From: JAJEFO01 sp965208685
GTDB lineage: Bacteria; Pseudomonadota; Alphaproteobacteria; Rhodobacterales; Rhodobacteraceae
Length of the DNA: 64,000 nt
Assembly (NCBI GenBank): GCA_965208685.1
Contig: CBDBPL010000007.1
Span: forward strand, 3,348,001 to 3,412,000
Direction of reading: 5' to 3'
The notes below the pieces were generated by a model. That model searched no databases. It saw nothing but the letters and a program-made list of their open reading frames with translations, and was not told the origin of the DNA. Within the stretch, counting starts at the first letter, position 1. Each line of letters starts with the position of its first letter. This document shows positions 17,167-26,247 of this stretch, in pieces. The translations under genes and the position numbers were made by a program.

Positions 17167-17680
17167 ATGAAGATCGAGACGCTCACTGTCAGGAACTTCC
17201 GCTGCTTCGGCCCTGAGCCTGAGACCTTTTCGCCAGATTCCGGCGTCACGGCGATGATCGGCGGGAACGGGCCGGCAAGACAGCGGCGCTGCAAGCACTG
17301 GCGCGGATCTTCGGCGTTTCGTCTTCGCAGCGGCAGGTCCAGGCGCGCGATTTTCATTTCCGCCCGACGAAACAGAACTCGTCTCCGGAGCCACGCGGTC
17401 CATCGAATGCGTTCTGTCGTTCCCCGAGCTGGACGGTCTCGATGAAGACGCCGCGGCCGATGCCGTGCCGGATTGCTTCAATCTTATGGCGGCGACCGGC
17501 CCTGGCGAGACGCTCAAGGCGCGCATTCGCCTGCAGGCGACCTGGACGGATGACGGCACGCCGGACGGAACAGCCGAAGAGGACATTCGCTGGATCAGCA
17601 TGGGAAATCCCTTTGCCTGGGCGGCAATCCTTCACATTGTGCCGTTGAGTGGCGATCGAGGCCAGGCGCCTGACGATCAC
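17167..17680 (+). pseudogene. OLD/RecF-type AAA ATPase, frameshifted N-terminal remnant
   Basis: Starts convincingly as an OLD-family ATPase: MKIETLTVRNFRCFGPEPE and a P-loop beginning VTAMIGGNG. There the frame breaks: the GKTAALQALARIFGVSS continuation of the P-loop is in another frame, and from about 17430 a third frame carries ...DCFNLMAATGPGETLKARIR and WISMGNPFAW. The gene is cut off before the Walker B and TOPRIM regions. OLD-type ATPases are often phage-defence or mobile-element cargo, which fits this neighbourhood. Confidence 0.7.
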
Positions 17681-17827
17681 GGGACCGGATTGCGGCCTGA
17701 TCGAACACCAACTGCGACACCGGATGCGGTGTCGGTTCTCGCAGTCCGTTCCCACTGCAGGTCGGACTGTTTTCGAGTGGCCTTGAACATCGCAGACCGA
17801 AGCGATTGAGGCATGGCTCGGTGGCTT

Positions 17828-17851
17828 GGGCGGCCAGTCGCCTGGCCGCCC
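17828..17851 (-). other. GC-rich hairpin downstream of the binding-protein gene
   Basis: Perfect 10-bp stem GGGCGGCCAG/CTGGCCGCCC with a 4-base loop, ten bases past the stop of the minus-strand binding-protein gene. No U-run follows in that direction, so it is more likely an mRNA 3'-stabilising stem or part of a Rho-type end than a classic intrinsic terminator. Confidence 0.6.
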
Positions 17852-17860
17852 GAATCGCGT

Positions 17861-19420
17861 TCAGGCGGGCATGAATTCGGAGAAGAGCGACTCCCCGTTC
17901 GGCTTCAGCCCCGGCTTGATCGTGTCGCGATGAATCGCGCCGACCACCTCGTGAGTCAGGAAGACGTAGCAGCCGCTTTCGTCCATGAGACCCTGCATCT
18001 TCTTGTAGATCTCGTCTCGCTTTGCCAGATCGCTTTCGACGAGACCCTGGTCATGCAGCGCCTTGTACTCCGCATTGTCGAACCGCTCCCAGTTCCATAC
18101 GCCGACCTGCTCCGGCGTGAACCAGACCGTCGCCCATGACGGGTCAGGCTGCATCGAGAAGCGGCTGAGGACCAGCTGCAGCTTCAGGTAGTAGTCGCCG
18201 TCCTTGGAACCGAGCGTCCAGAAGGTGCCGCTGTCATTTTGCTTGATTTCGCAGTTGATCCCCACGTCAGCAAGATTTGCCTGGATCACCTGCGCAGCCG
18301 CCAGGCGTTCGGACTGGTTGAGGATGTCCAGCGTGACGTTGATACCCGTCGCGCCCTCCTGTTCCAGAAGCTCGCGCGCCCGGTCCGGATCATAGTCGTA
18401 GGTCACGCTGTCGCGGGATCCGGGCAGGCCCGGCGCAAGGATGCCGTTTCCGACCGCGGCGGCGCCATAGTAGGCCGCGTCCACGACGGTCTGCCGGTCA
18501 ACGGCATGTTGCACCGCGCGGCGGATGTTGATGTTGGTAAAAGGTTCGGCATCCTGGTTGATCCCCAGCCAGACATAGGCGAGCGAGGGCTTCTCCAGCA
18601 CCACCGAGCCTGCGGGCGGGTTCTGCTTGAGCCTCGGCAGGGACGACACGGAGGTCCAGGTGTAGTCCAGGTCTCCCGCCTCAAAGCCGCGCTCGGCAGT
18701 GGCCGGATCCTCGATCGGGATGATATGGATCTCTTCGAATCCGCCCTGCTCATGCGCCCAGCCGGGATTTCGCCTCAGGATCGTCTTCTGCTTTGGCTGC
18801 CACTCAGCAAGCAGGTACTGGCCGGACTGGGCTACCGGGTTCGTGGTGATCTTGTCGCCCAGCTCTTCCACTGCCTTCTTGGAGAGAATGCAGGAAGCCG
18901 GCGTTGGAAGCGTCGTGCTCCAGAGCGGCACGAACTTGTTCTTCAAGTGAATGAGGCCTGAAAGCGTGTCCTTGACCTCGACTTCCTTCAGGGCATCCCA
19001 GTCTCCCGCATACGGGCTTTCCATGGCCGGATCAGCGATCCGCTCGATCGAGAATTTCACGTCTTCGGCCGTCATCTGGCCATAGCCGTCCGTGAAGCCG
19101 ATGTTGTCCTTCAGCTTGAACGCGACGGTCACGTCGTCGAGCTGTTCGATCGAGTCCACCGCGATCGGCTTCCAGCCCCAGGTGTCGCCCGCCTGCGGTA
19201 TCACCAAAGGCGCAAAGATCGAGCGAATGATGTCGTCTTCCGGCAAGGACAGGCGAAACGCCGGATCAAGCACTTGCAGGTCCGAATAGGATCGCAATGT
19301 CAGGACCTTGCCGTCCTGGCTCAGTGCGGCTCTAGGTGCCACCATTGCCGCTGCGCCAAAGGCGCCCAGCGCGGCAAAGAATGATCGGCGGGAAACATCG
19401 CCCAACAACACGTTCTTCAT
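17861..19420 (-). CDS. Peptide/opine-type ABC transporter substrate-binding protein
   Basis: 519-residue periplasmic binding protein of family 5 (DppA/OppA). The N-terminus has a twin-arginine-like signal (SRRSFFAALGAFGAAA) with cleavage after a short Ala-rich stretch. Family features follow: SDLQVLDPAF, MTAEDVKFSIERI, NIRRAVQHAVDRQTVV and DYDPDRARELLEQEG. No permease or ATPase is adjacent; it is divergent from a CocE-like hydrolase whose two paralogues sit in the dppBCDF-like operon at the window's left end, so it could serve that importer (inference). Confidence 0.92.
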   Translation of the reverse strand: MKNVLLGDVSRRSFFAALGAFGAAAMVAPRAALSQDGKVLTLRSYSDLQVLDPAFRLSLPEDDIIRSIFAPLVIPQAGDTWGWKPIAVDSIEQLDDVTVAFKLKDNIGFTDGYGQMTAEDVKFSIERIADPAMESPYAGDWDALKEVEVKDTLSGLIHLKNKFVPLWSTTLPTPASCILSKKAVEELGDKITTNPVAQSGQYLLAEWQPKQKTILRRNPGWAHEQGGFEEIHIIPIEDPATAERGFEAGDLDYTWTSVSSLPRLKQNPPAGSVVLEKPSLAYVWLGINQDAEPFTNINIRRAVQHAVDRQTVVDAAYYGAAAVGNGILAPGLPGSRDSVTYDYDPDRARELLEQEGATGINVTLDILNQSERLAAAQVIQANLADVGINCEIKQNDSGTFWTLGSKDGDYYLKLQLVLSRFSMQPDPSWATVWFTPEQVGVWNWERFDNAEYKALHDQGLVESDLAKRDEIYKKMQGLMDESGCYVFLTHEVVGAIHRDTIKPGLKPNGESLFSEFMPA

Positions 19421-19845
19421 GGTCTACTCCCTGATGGATTGTACTCTCGAGTGATGCGGAAGTGCCGTAACCGGAAAGCGCTGGCCGACAAATGAACTGG
19501 CCGGCCCAAGCTCCAGCACTTGCGCTGCGGTGTGGATCTCGTTGGCCAAGGGGTGTCGCGTTCGACAAGGTTCAGGGGCACGAACAGGACGATCGCGCCC
19601 CGAGACATGCGTGCCCAACGCGAATCGGGGCCCGTGCGAGGCGGGGCACTTCACGAAGCCCGCGATGCCCGATGCCGAGATTCCCTTTGCGTCATTCAAT
19701 TTGCTTCCCCCCCAAGGACCGCGTGAGTCACGTCCTGAAGTCTCGCACAGATTCACATTCCCACAAGGCATTTCTTGAAACTCTCCCTTGCCCCCTTGTG
19801 CTGGGGCACTATTCCTCTTCTCTGCAGCTCTCTTTCGGACCAGGA

Positions 19846-21831
19846 ATGACGGCAGATCTCGGCAGGCGGGGCCTCGAATTCGACGAAGTCGAGCATCAGT
19901 GGATTCCGATGCCCGACGGAGTGCGACTTGCGGCGAGGCTCTGGCTGCCACGCGAGACAGGGCCGGTGCCCGCGATCCTCGAATACATCCCGTACCGCAA
20001 ACGGGACATGGTCCGCGCAAGGGACGAAAGGAACCACCCCCACTTCGCGTCCAACGGCTACGCCTGCCTTCGCGTTGACATGCGTGGATCGGGCGACAGC
20101 GAAGGCCACATGCCGGACATGTACTCGGATGACGAACTGGCTGACGCCCGGCACGTGATCAAATGGATCGCTGCGCAGCCTTGGTGCAACGGAAAGGTCG
20201 GCATGTTCGGAACCTCGTGGGGTGGCACCGCCAGCATGCAGGCCGCGGTCAAGGCACCGCGCGCGTTGAAGGCGGTGATCGCGAATTGCGCGACCACCGA
20301 CCGTTTCGAGGACGACATTCACTGGATGGGCGGTTGCCTCCTGACCGACAGCTTCGAATGGGGCGCCACGCTGCCCGCGATCCTTGCCGCGCCGCCGGAC
20401 GCGGCGACGGTCGGTCCAGGATGGAAGGAAATGTGGCGCAAGAGATTGGACGGGTTGAGCTTTCCGCTGTCTGAATGGATCAGTCGCCAAACGCGCGGGG
20501 CTTACTGGCGGCACGGTTCGGTGAAATTCAGCACGGACGATCTCTCCTGCCCGATCCTTGCGATCGGTGGCTGGGCGGACAGGTATTCCAATTCCGTGAT
20601 CGGTCTCGTCAAGGCACGTCCCGATCTCTGCCATGGCATCGTCGGGCCTTGGGGACATCACTATCCCGACCAAGGAGAGCCTGGTCCGGCAATGAGCTTC
20701 CAGGATGTCGCACTGACGTGGTGGGATCACTGGCTGAAGGAGGCACCGATGCCGAATTGGCCTCGGCTGCGCCTCTGGCAGCGCGCATTCGACGTCCCTG
20801 CGGACCGGATCGCAATGAGAGCAGGCCGATGGATTTCCACCGACCTCAGCGAAACGCATGCAATGGAAACGGCCCTCTATCCGGGCAAGGACGGGCTCTC
20901 GTGGCAAACAGGTCCTGGCACGCGACAGTCGGTGCCGGCCGACCCGCAGCATGGCGCCTGCGCAGGGGATACAGGGTATTTCGGGCGCGCCGGTGGCCTG
21001 CCGCTCGATCAGTCTCCCGATGACGCGCGCGCACTCTGCTTCGACACCGAATCCCTGGAGACGGAAGTCCACCTCGTTGGGCACGCTGAGTTTCACTGCG
21101 GCATCGTGCGGGACTTGGCCCAGGCACAACTGGCGTGCCGCCTGTGCGAGGTCGATACGAACGGAAGGTCAAATCTCGTCACGCGGCAAGTCATCAACCT
21201 GCACCGAGACGAAACGCTGGACGGCGACGCGGCATTTTCCCCTGGCCAAACCACGCGCCTGTCTCTGCACTTCCCGTCAACTGTCTATCGTTTTTCGAAG
21301 GGGAATCGCATCCGTCTGTGCATTGCCACCTCGTACTGGCCGCAGGTATGGCCTGCGCCATGCCGAGCCTCCATGCAGGTCGACACGACCGACGCCCGGC
21401 TTGTCCTGCCTTGCCCGTCAGACATCTCGCAGGCAGAAGACTTGCCGCCGCCACATCGCTTGCCTCCCGAGCCTTCCTGGGAGACACGCTCCGAAGGGCC
21501 GCTATTCCGCGAATGTGGCGAGACGGCCGAGGGAGAGAGCTTCCACCATTGGCGGCAACCGTGGTCAACCACCCGGTTTCCCGAACTGGGCTTGAGTTTT
21601 TCGTCAACGACGGAGATGAATTGCACCGCATTGACCGATGACAGTGCCATTCAGCGGTGTTCCGTTTCGGTCGTCTACGAAATCGAACGGCCTGACGGGA
21701 CCGCACGAATCGAAAGCAGCCTGCTCGGCCGTACGGAACCTGACGGCATGTCCGTTGTCTTGGAGCTCGACGCGCTCTGGAACGGCGAAGTCGTGGCAGA
21801 GCGATCTTGGCTGCACGGTCACAAAGCCTGA
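19846..21831 (+). CDS. CocE/NonD family serine hydrolase (S15-like), copy 3
   Basis: Third member of this family here, 661 residues from the ATG at 19846 (a CAGGA lies immediately upstream; the frame is open back to 19492 but upstream codons do not look coding). Triad: FGTSWGG (Ser124), GGWAD (Asp245) and VGPWGHHYPD (His271). It keeps the shared signatures QWIPMPDGVRLAARLWLP and LRVDMRGSGDSEG. It is divergent from the lone peptide-binding protein, which again associates this enzyme family with oligopeptide-type uptake. Confidence 0.88.
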   Translation: MTADLGRRGLEFDEVEHQWIPMPDGVRLAARLWLPRETGPVPAILEYIPYRKRDMVRARDERNHPHFASNGYACLRVDMRGSGDSEGHMPDMYSDDELADARHVIKWIAAQPWCNGKVGMFGTSWGGTASMQAAVKAPRALKAVIANCATTDRFEDDIHWMGGCLLTDSFEWGATLPAILAAPPDAATVGPGWKEMWRKRLDGLSFPLSEWISRQTRGAYWRHGSVKFSTDDLSCPILAIGGWADRYSNSVIGLVKARPDLCHGIVGPWGHHYPDQGEPGPAMSFQDVALTWWDHWLKEAPMPNWPRLRLWQRAFDVPADRIAMRAGRWISTDLSETHAMETALYPGKDGLSWQTGPGTRQSVPADPQHGACAGDTGYFGRAGGLPLDQSPDDARALCFDTESLETEVHLVGHAEFHCGIVRDLAQAQLACRLCEVDTNGRSNLVTRQVINLHRDETLDGDAAFSPGQTTRLSLHFPSTVYRFSKGNRIRLCIATSYWPQVWPAPCRASMQVDTTDARLVLPCPSDISQAEDLPPPHRLPPEPSWETRSEGPLFRECGETAEGESFHHWRQPWSTTRFPELGLSFSSTTEMNCTALTDDSAIQRCSVSVVYEIERPDGTARIESSLLGRTEPDGMSVVLELDALWNGEVVAERSWLHGHKA

Positions 21832-22124
21832 ACTTGCAGGACGCGGATGTGCACAGTTATGCCTGTCGGTTCACGGCGCGTTGATCGTCTGCAATTCTCG
21901 TCCAGACTTCGCGACGTTCTTCACGATGTCGTCTTGATTGGACCAGTAGCGAGCCGCCCAGAAGGACGGATTTCCTATTCAAGTGCAGGAAATCGTAAGG
22001 CCAGCAGCGACCCGAACTTGCAAGGCATCACGCCTTAGGCGACGCGAAATCCAGTTAAGGAAGGCCAAGATCGCCGTGCGGACGCGACTTGACCTCGCGT
22101 CACCAAGTGGACATATAAGTATGC

Positions 22125-22418
22125 ATGAAGTTGGAGCTCAACTGTCGCAAGATCATCAAGCGATTGAAGGGCGAAGGTTGGGAGGAAGTGCTCCCGAGGA
22201 CACGTGGATCGCACCGGAAGTTCGCGAAAGAAGGCATGGGAACCTTGACGGTGCCAGACTCGAAGAAGGATTTGCGGCTCAAGACTGCACGTAGCATTGC
22301 CTGGGATGCCGGCTGGCTGCAAGACAAACGGCAAGACGGAGGACCTGACGAAACGGAGGGCAAAAGGCGCGCCGAGCGGAAGCACGGAATTGGTCGCTCT
22401 GGAAAGGAAATGTCGTGA
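22125..22418 (+). CDS. HicA-like mRNA interferase toxin
   Basis: The first 65 residues match the HicA double-stranded RNA-binding fold: NCRKIIKRLKGEGW, RGSHRKF with the catalytic His30, then GTLTVPDSKKDLRLKTARSI. HicA is normally about 60-80 residues; here a charged tail (about 30 residues, ending RSGKEMS) extends it. It precedes the antitoxin and overlaps its start by four bases, the standard hicAB order. Confidence 0.85.
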   Translation: MKLELNCRKIIKRLKGEGWEEVLPRTRGSHRKFAKEGMGTLTVPDSKKDLRLKTARSIAWDAGWLQDKRQDGGPDETEGKRRAERKHGIGRSGKEMS

Positions 22419-22840
22419 CGCACTACATCGGAGTGGTCGGCAAGGATTCAGACAGCGCTTACGGGATCTGGTTTCCGGATGTCCCAAGATGCCATTCAGC
22501 GGCTGACGAGGAAGAGGACATCCTTGCCATGGCGACGGAAGCGCTCATGGTTCATCTTGAGGGGGAAGAGTTGCCGCGCGCCCGCCCGCTCGAGGAAATT
22601 CTGCAGCTTGAAGAGGTTCGTGAAGACCTCGCGCAGGGAGACTTCCTCATTGCAGTGCCGCTCCTGCTTGCCGACGGCCGTACGAAGCGTGTCAGCATCA
22701 CTGGTGAAGCCCACATGATCCACGCGATCGACGATGCGGCGCGGCAACGAGGGATCACTCGTTCCGCGTTTCTCATGCAAGCCGCCCGCAACGAGATCTT
22801 TGGCAGGACGCGGACGAAGCAGGGGGCCGTTCACGTGTGA
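22415..22840 (+). CDS. HicB-like antitoxin
   Basis: 141 residues from a GTG at 22415 inside the toxin's last codons. The N-terminal part (THYIGVVGKDSDSAYGIWFP then DVPRCHSAADEEED) is the degenerate RNase-H-like HicB domain that covers the toxin. The C-terminal RVSITGEAHMIHAIDDAAR and GITRSAFLMQAAR segments form a ribbon-helix-helix DNA-binding domain for autorepression. Confidence 0.87.
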   Translation: MTHYIGVVGKDSDSAYGIWFPDVPRCHSAADEEEDILAMATEALMVHLEGEELPRARPLEEILQLEEVREDLAQGDFLIAVPLLLADGRTKRVSITGEAHMIHAIDDAARQRGITRSAFLMQAARNEIFGRTRTKQGAVHV

Positions 22841-23309
22841 CCGGCCAGGCAAGGCGCCCGCACGGGGCGGGATTCCGACTGCTTCCCGCACCCATCACAA
22901 TGCAGATGATCTGGTCATTCTGCTGCGCCGTGACGGCCGCAGGTCGGGCACCATTTCCGCGAAATGCGGACATTGCACTCTCTTGGCCGACCTGCTCGGC
23001 GTGCCGCGTCGGCGATGCAATTGGGCTCGATGCGGCGGTTGCGGCGAGGCGCGTCGCCGCGGCAATGCGCAGGGTGCCCACGGCATTTTCGAACAGGTTC
23101 CAATCCGGATGGATGGAGGTCTGGGAAAGCGAGAGCTGGCGTGGGCTGGCCCTGAACTGGCAGTACAGCTCCCGAAGATTTGCCCAGATCGCCTCGCACC
23201 GCGCCCAAGGCCACGTTCGTGCTGGCGAGATGGGCCGAACGGACTGCCTGCAACAGGAATTCGGAGAAATCTGAGAGATGCTGCCGCTCCTTGCCATCAA
23301 ACTGCACGA
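22841..23309 (-). other. Unresolved stretch, possibly a decayed gene
   Basis: No intact gene is convincing here. On the minus strand two frames show protein-like composition in succession (LSDFSEFLLQAVRSAHLAS in one, HPDWNLFENAVGTLRIAAAT in another), as expected for a frameshifted relic downstream of the molybdenum hydroxylase genes. The plus-strand frame from 22837 looks like its shadow. I could not assign a family. Confidence 0.35.
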
Positions 23310-25421
23310 CTAGGCGTTCGCCGCTGCAATGATCGCGTCCCGGGTAATCGGCAGATCGCATACCCGGATGCCCAAAGCCACCCTCACCGCATTGCATACA
23401 GCGGCGCCGGTCGGTCCCTGCGAAATCTCCCCTGCGCCCAGCGGAAACGCACCGGGACGCTCGACAAGTTCGACTGACACGCGCGGAGCCTCGCTGAACC
23501 TCAGGATGGGATAGTCCGTCCAAGACTCCACCGTGGTCGAGATTCCATCGACCTGCACTGCCTCCTTCAGGGTCCAGCTGATCGATTGCAGCATGCCGCC
23601 CTCGACTTGATTCTTGACGCCTTCCGGACTGACGGCCTCTCCGACGTCCGCAAAGGCAAAGGCATCCGTCACCCGCACATCTCCATCCACCTCAAGGCGC
23701 ACCATGACGGCGCAGTAGCCCCCAGTGCCCTTGTAACGCGCAAAGCCCAGTCCCCATCCCGCACCTTCCGGCAATGGAACCTCACGTGCCTTTCGAGTCT
23801 TGACTTCGATTCGCTGGAGAACGTCCCGTGAGCGCTGATCGGCCACGTGCTGCAGGCGGAAATCCAGGGGCGACACGCCCAAATCGTGGGCGATGTCATC
23901 CATCAGGCTCTCGATGGCAATGACGTTGTTGTAGGCGCCGAGCGACCGAAGCGCGGAAGTGCGGTAGGGCAGGTCGTGTACGAGGCGTCTCTGCACGCGG
24001 ATGGAACCCACCTTGTAGGTCGGCGCCGCGTTGCGGTCTGCACCGCCTCCTCGAGCCACGGGAACGTCAGCGGAGCGCGCTGGCTGAATCGGATTCTCCA
24101 GATAGGCTGCAGCCCGCAGATTGGGTGTGCCGCCCGCTCCAGGACGACTCGTGTGAGGTGCCGAGTTCACCATGACATCGATTGCGGTGAGATCGTTGTC
24201 CGGACCGAGAAGGCCGCGGACCGTGGTTGCCATGGCGGCACCCATTGGCGCGGCGCGGAACTCGTCGCGACGAGACCAGACGACCTTGACGTGCCGACCG
24301 GGCACGGCACGTGCCATCAGCACAGCATCGAACGCCACGTCGTCCGCCCCGTTGTGGCCATAGCAGCCGGCGCCCGGGACGTGGATGACACTGAGTTTCT
24401 CTTCCACCGTCCTGAGAGCCACGGAAATCGCCTTGCGAAGCTGGAACACGCCCTGGCTGTGTGTCCAGACCGTTGCCTCGTCGCCGTCCCATACCGCCAC
24501 GGCGGCGGCAGGCCCGATCGAGCCGTGGAAAATGAAGGGACGGGTCACCGTTGTCTCGTACCAACGGCCGATGTTGCGGTTGACGTTCCCGGTCTCGACG
24601 ATGGTTTGGGCATCTGCCGTCGAGGCGGCTATGAACTCGACCGGGTCGATCTCTTCAACAAGCGTCGCTTGCCACGTGCCGCTCTTCGCTGCCCATTCGG
24701 CGGCGCGTGCCGCGGCGAGCGGTGCGTTGGCAACAACGCCAACAAAGGAACCGTCGCGAACAACCTCGACCACGCCGGGTCGAGCCCTGAGCGCGTCCAG
24801 GTCCAGCGAATCCAGCGCCGAATGCATGCTGGGCGGATGCACCGGCGCACCGTGGAGCATGTGCGGAGCGGTCATGTCGTGGACGAAGGGCGTGCCGACA
24901 AGGCGTTCCTTCAAGTCAATTCGCGGAATGTCCCTGAAGGTCTTCCAGCGGTCGCCCTCCGCCTTCGGCTTTGCCAGGTCGGCAACCCGGCATGACAGGT
25001 CCGCGGCGGACGCGAAGTCGAGCAATTTCAGGCCGGTTGACACGCCATTCCGCAGAATCTCGCCATCCTCGACTCGCAAATCTCGCGGAGGACGGCCAAG
25101 CCGTTCGCCTGCAGCGTCAAGCATCTGGACCAACAACGCCGATGCCGCCCAGCGAAGTGCCTGGCCTCCGAAAGAGATCGACATGCTCCCGGCGGTGAAA
25201 CCCTCGTTCGGCGTCCGGTCGGTACGGGCGGTTTTCAATGCGACGGCGTCGGGCGAGACGCCCAGCTCGTCGGCCACCATCATCAGCAGCGCCGTGGAAT
25301 TGCCCTGCCCCAGTTCCACCCGCCCTGAAAGAAAGGTCACGCCGTCCGTCGGCGAGACTTCAATCCAGTCCCGCATGAGCGGAGCATCAGCAAGCGGCGG
25401 CGGCGGCGCATCGACCGTCAT
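23310..25421 (-). CDS. Molybdenum hydroxylase large subunit (isoquinoline 1-oxidoreductase beta / IorB type)
   Basis: 703-residue molybdopterin-cytosine-dinucleotide-binding subunit of the xanthine dehydrogenase family; it hydroxylates N-heterocycles or aldehydes, passing electrons to the FeS partner. Seen: SGRVELGQGNSTALLMMVAD, the TRPFIFHGSIGPAAAVA block, SRRDEFRAAPMG, and the C-terminal GAGEISQGPTGAAVCNA with the likely catalytic Glu. The ATG at 25421 (AGGTGAAG upstream) starts directly at the domain, without the N-terminal Tat signal common in IorB proteins, so it is predicted cytoplasmic. Four bases separate it from the small subunit. The substrate is unknown. Confidence 0.88.
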   Translation of the reverse strand: MTVDAPPPPLADAPLMRDWIEVSPTDGVTFLSGRVELGQGNSTALLMMVADELGVSPDAVALKTARTDRTPNEGFTAGSMSISFGGQALRWAASALLVQMLDAAGERLGRPPRDLRVEDGEILRNGVSTGLKLLDFASAADLSCRVADLAKPKAEGDRWKTFRDIPRIDLKERLVGTPFVHDMTAPHMLHGAPVHPPSMHSALDSLDLDALRARPGVVEVVRDGSFVGVVANAPLAAARAAEWAAKSGTWQATLVEEIDPVEFIAASTADAQTIVETGNVNRNIGRWYETTVTRPFIFHGSIGPAAAVAVWDGDEATVWTHSQGVFQLRKAISVALRTVEEKLSVIHVPGAGCYGHNGADDVAFDAVLMARAVPGRHVKVVWSRRDEFRAAPMGAAMATTVRGLLGPDNDLTAIDVMVNSAPHTSRPGAGGTPNLRAAAYLENPIQPARSADVPVARGGGADRNAAPTYKVGSIRVQRRLVHDLPYRTSALRSLGAYNNVIAIESLMDDIAHDLGVSPLDFRLQHVADQRSRDVLQRIEVKTRKAREVPLPEGAGWGLGFARYKGTGGYCAVMVRLEVDGDVRVTDAFAFADVGEAVSPEGVKNQVEGGMLQSISWTLKEAVQVDGISTTVESWTDYPILRFSEAPRVSVELVERPGAFPLGAGEISQGPTGAAVCNAVRVALGIRVCDLPITRDAIIAAANA

Positions 25422-25425
25422 GTCT

Positions 25426-25905
25426 TCACCTGCGAATCGAGCGTCGTGCCGCATCCTCGACCGCATCAAGGATGCGGGCATGAACGCCACAGCGACATAG
25501 GTTCCCGTCCAGCGCTTCGGCGATTCGGGCGCGGCTCGGAGGAGCCGACTCCCTCTCAAGGAGCGCCTTGGCCGCCATCAGGATGCCAGGCAGACAGTAT
25601 CCGCACTGACCGGCTTGGTGATCCAGAAACGCCGCAACCAGCGGATGCGGCGGATCGCCGTCCAGGCCTTCCGCAGTCTCGACTCGTTTCCCGGCGACCT
25701 CGCCTGCAGGCAAGTCGCAGGACATCACGGCCTGCCCGTCGACCATGACGGTGCAGGAGCCGCACGTCCCCTCGCCACAGCCGAAGCGCGTCGCCATGAG
25801 ACCCAAGGTCTCTCGCAGGACATGCAGAAGGGGCATCGTTGGGTCGACAACGAACGACCGACTCTCGCCGTTCACTCTGCAGGACACCTCTCGAAGTTCC
25901 GGCAT
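25426..25905 (-). CDS. (2Fe-2S)-binding subunit of molybdenum hydroxylase (IorA type)
   Basis: 159 residues carrying two [2Fe-2S] clusters: a plant-ferredoxin-type set Cys43, 48, 51 and 63 (CGEGTCGSC...C) and the hydroxylase-specific set Cys101, 104, 137 and 139 (CGYC...CRC). It transfers electrons from the Mo site of the adjacent large subunit. The pair without a separate FAD subunit is the IorAB arrangement, which usually reduces a cytochrome or other membrane acceptor. Confidence 0.93.
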   Translation of the reverse strand: MPELREVSCRVNGESRSFVVDPTMPLLHVLRETLGLMATRFGCGEGTCGSCTVMVDGQAVMSCDLPAGEVAGKRVETAEGLDGDPPHPLVAAFLDHQAGQCGYCLPGILMAAKALLERESAPPSRARIAEALDGNLCRCGVHARILDAVEDAARRSIRR

Positions 25906-25995
25906 TGTGCGCCACCTCCCGTGATCGCCGTCCGATCAATGCCATCATCAGAATCTGCCATCAATGCCCGATATCTGGTCGTGAGCCGGACCCGG

Positions 25996-26170
25996 CCGCA
26001 CAGTTGAGCACCCAGCGGCAACCGCTCAGTTCAGGTGGCACGATCAGCCTTGGGCGGAGCATGTCCCCTTCCCAGACCGGGTGGATCGCCACGCGGCTGA
26101 CGCCAAGAATCGCCGCCTCGGGAAGATTGACCGAAGGCGTGGCCCCTTCACCTCCGATGGCGCCCGGCGT
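25996..26170 (-). pseudogene. 2-oxoacid dehydrogenase E2 catalytic-domain remnant
   Basis: A short minus-strand stretch encodes PGAIGGEGATPSVNLPEAAI followed by LGVSRVAIHPVWEGDMLRPR and LIVPPELS, the recognisable core of the dihydrolipoyl acyltransferase (E2) catalytic domain just before the active-site DHR motif. The expected DHR then reads CRW and the frame ends; no lipoyl domain is nearby. It is an isolated relic. Notably, the E2-like gene at 35.7 kb lacks this part. Confidence 0.65.
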
Positions 26171-26247
26171 GGACATCGGCATGGACGTCAACGCATGCCA
26201 TTTCGTGCGAGCCGCAAAGCGGAGGGCTTTCTGACAGCGCTCGTCGC

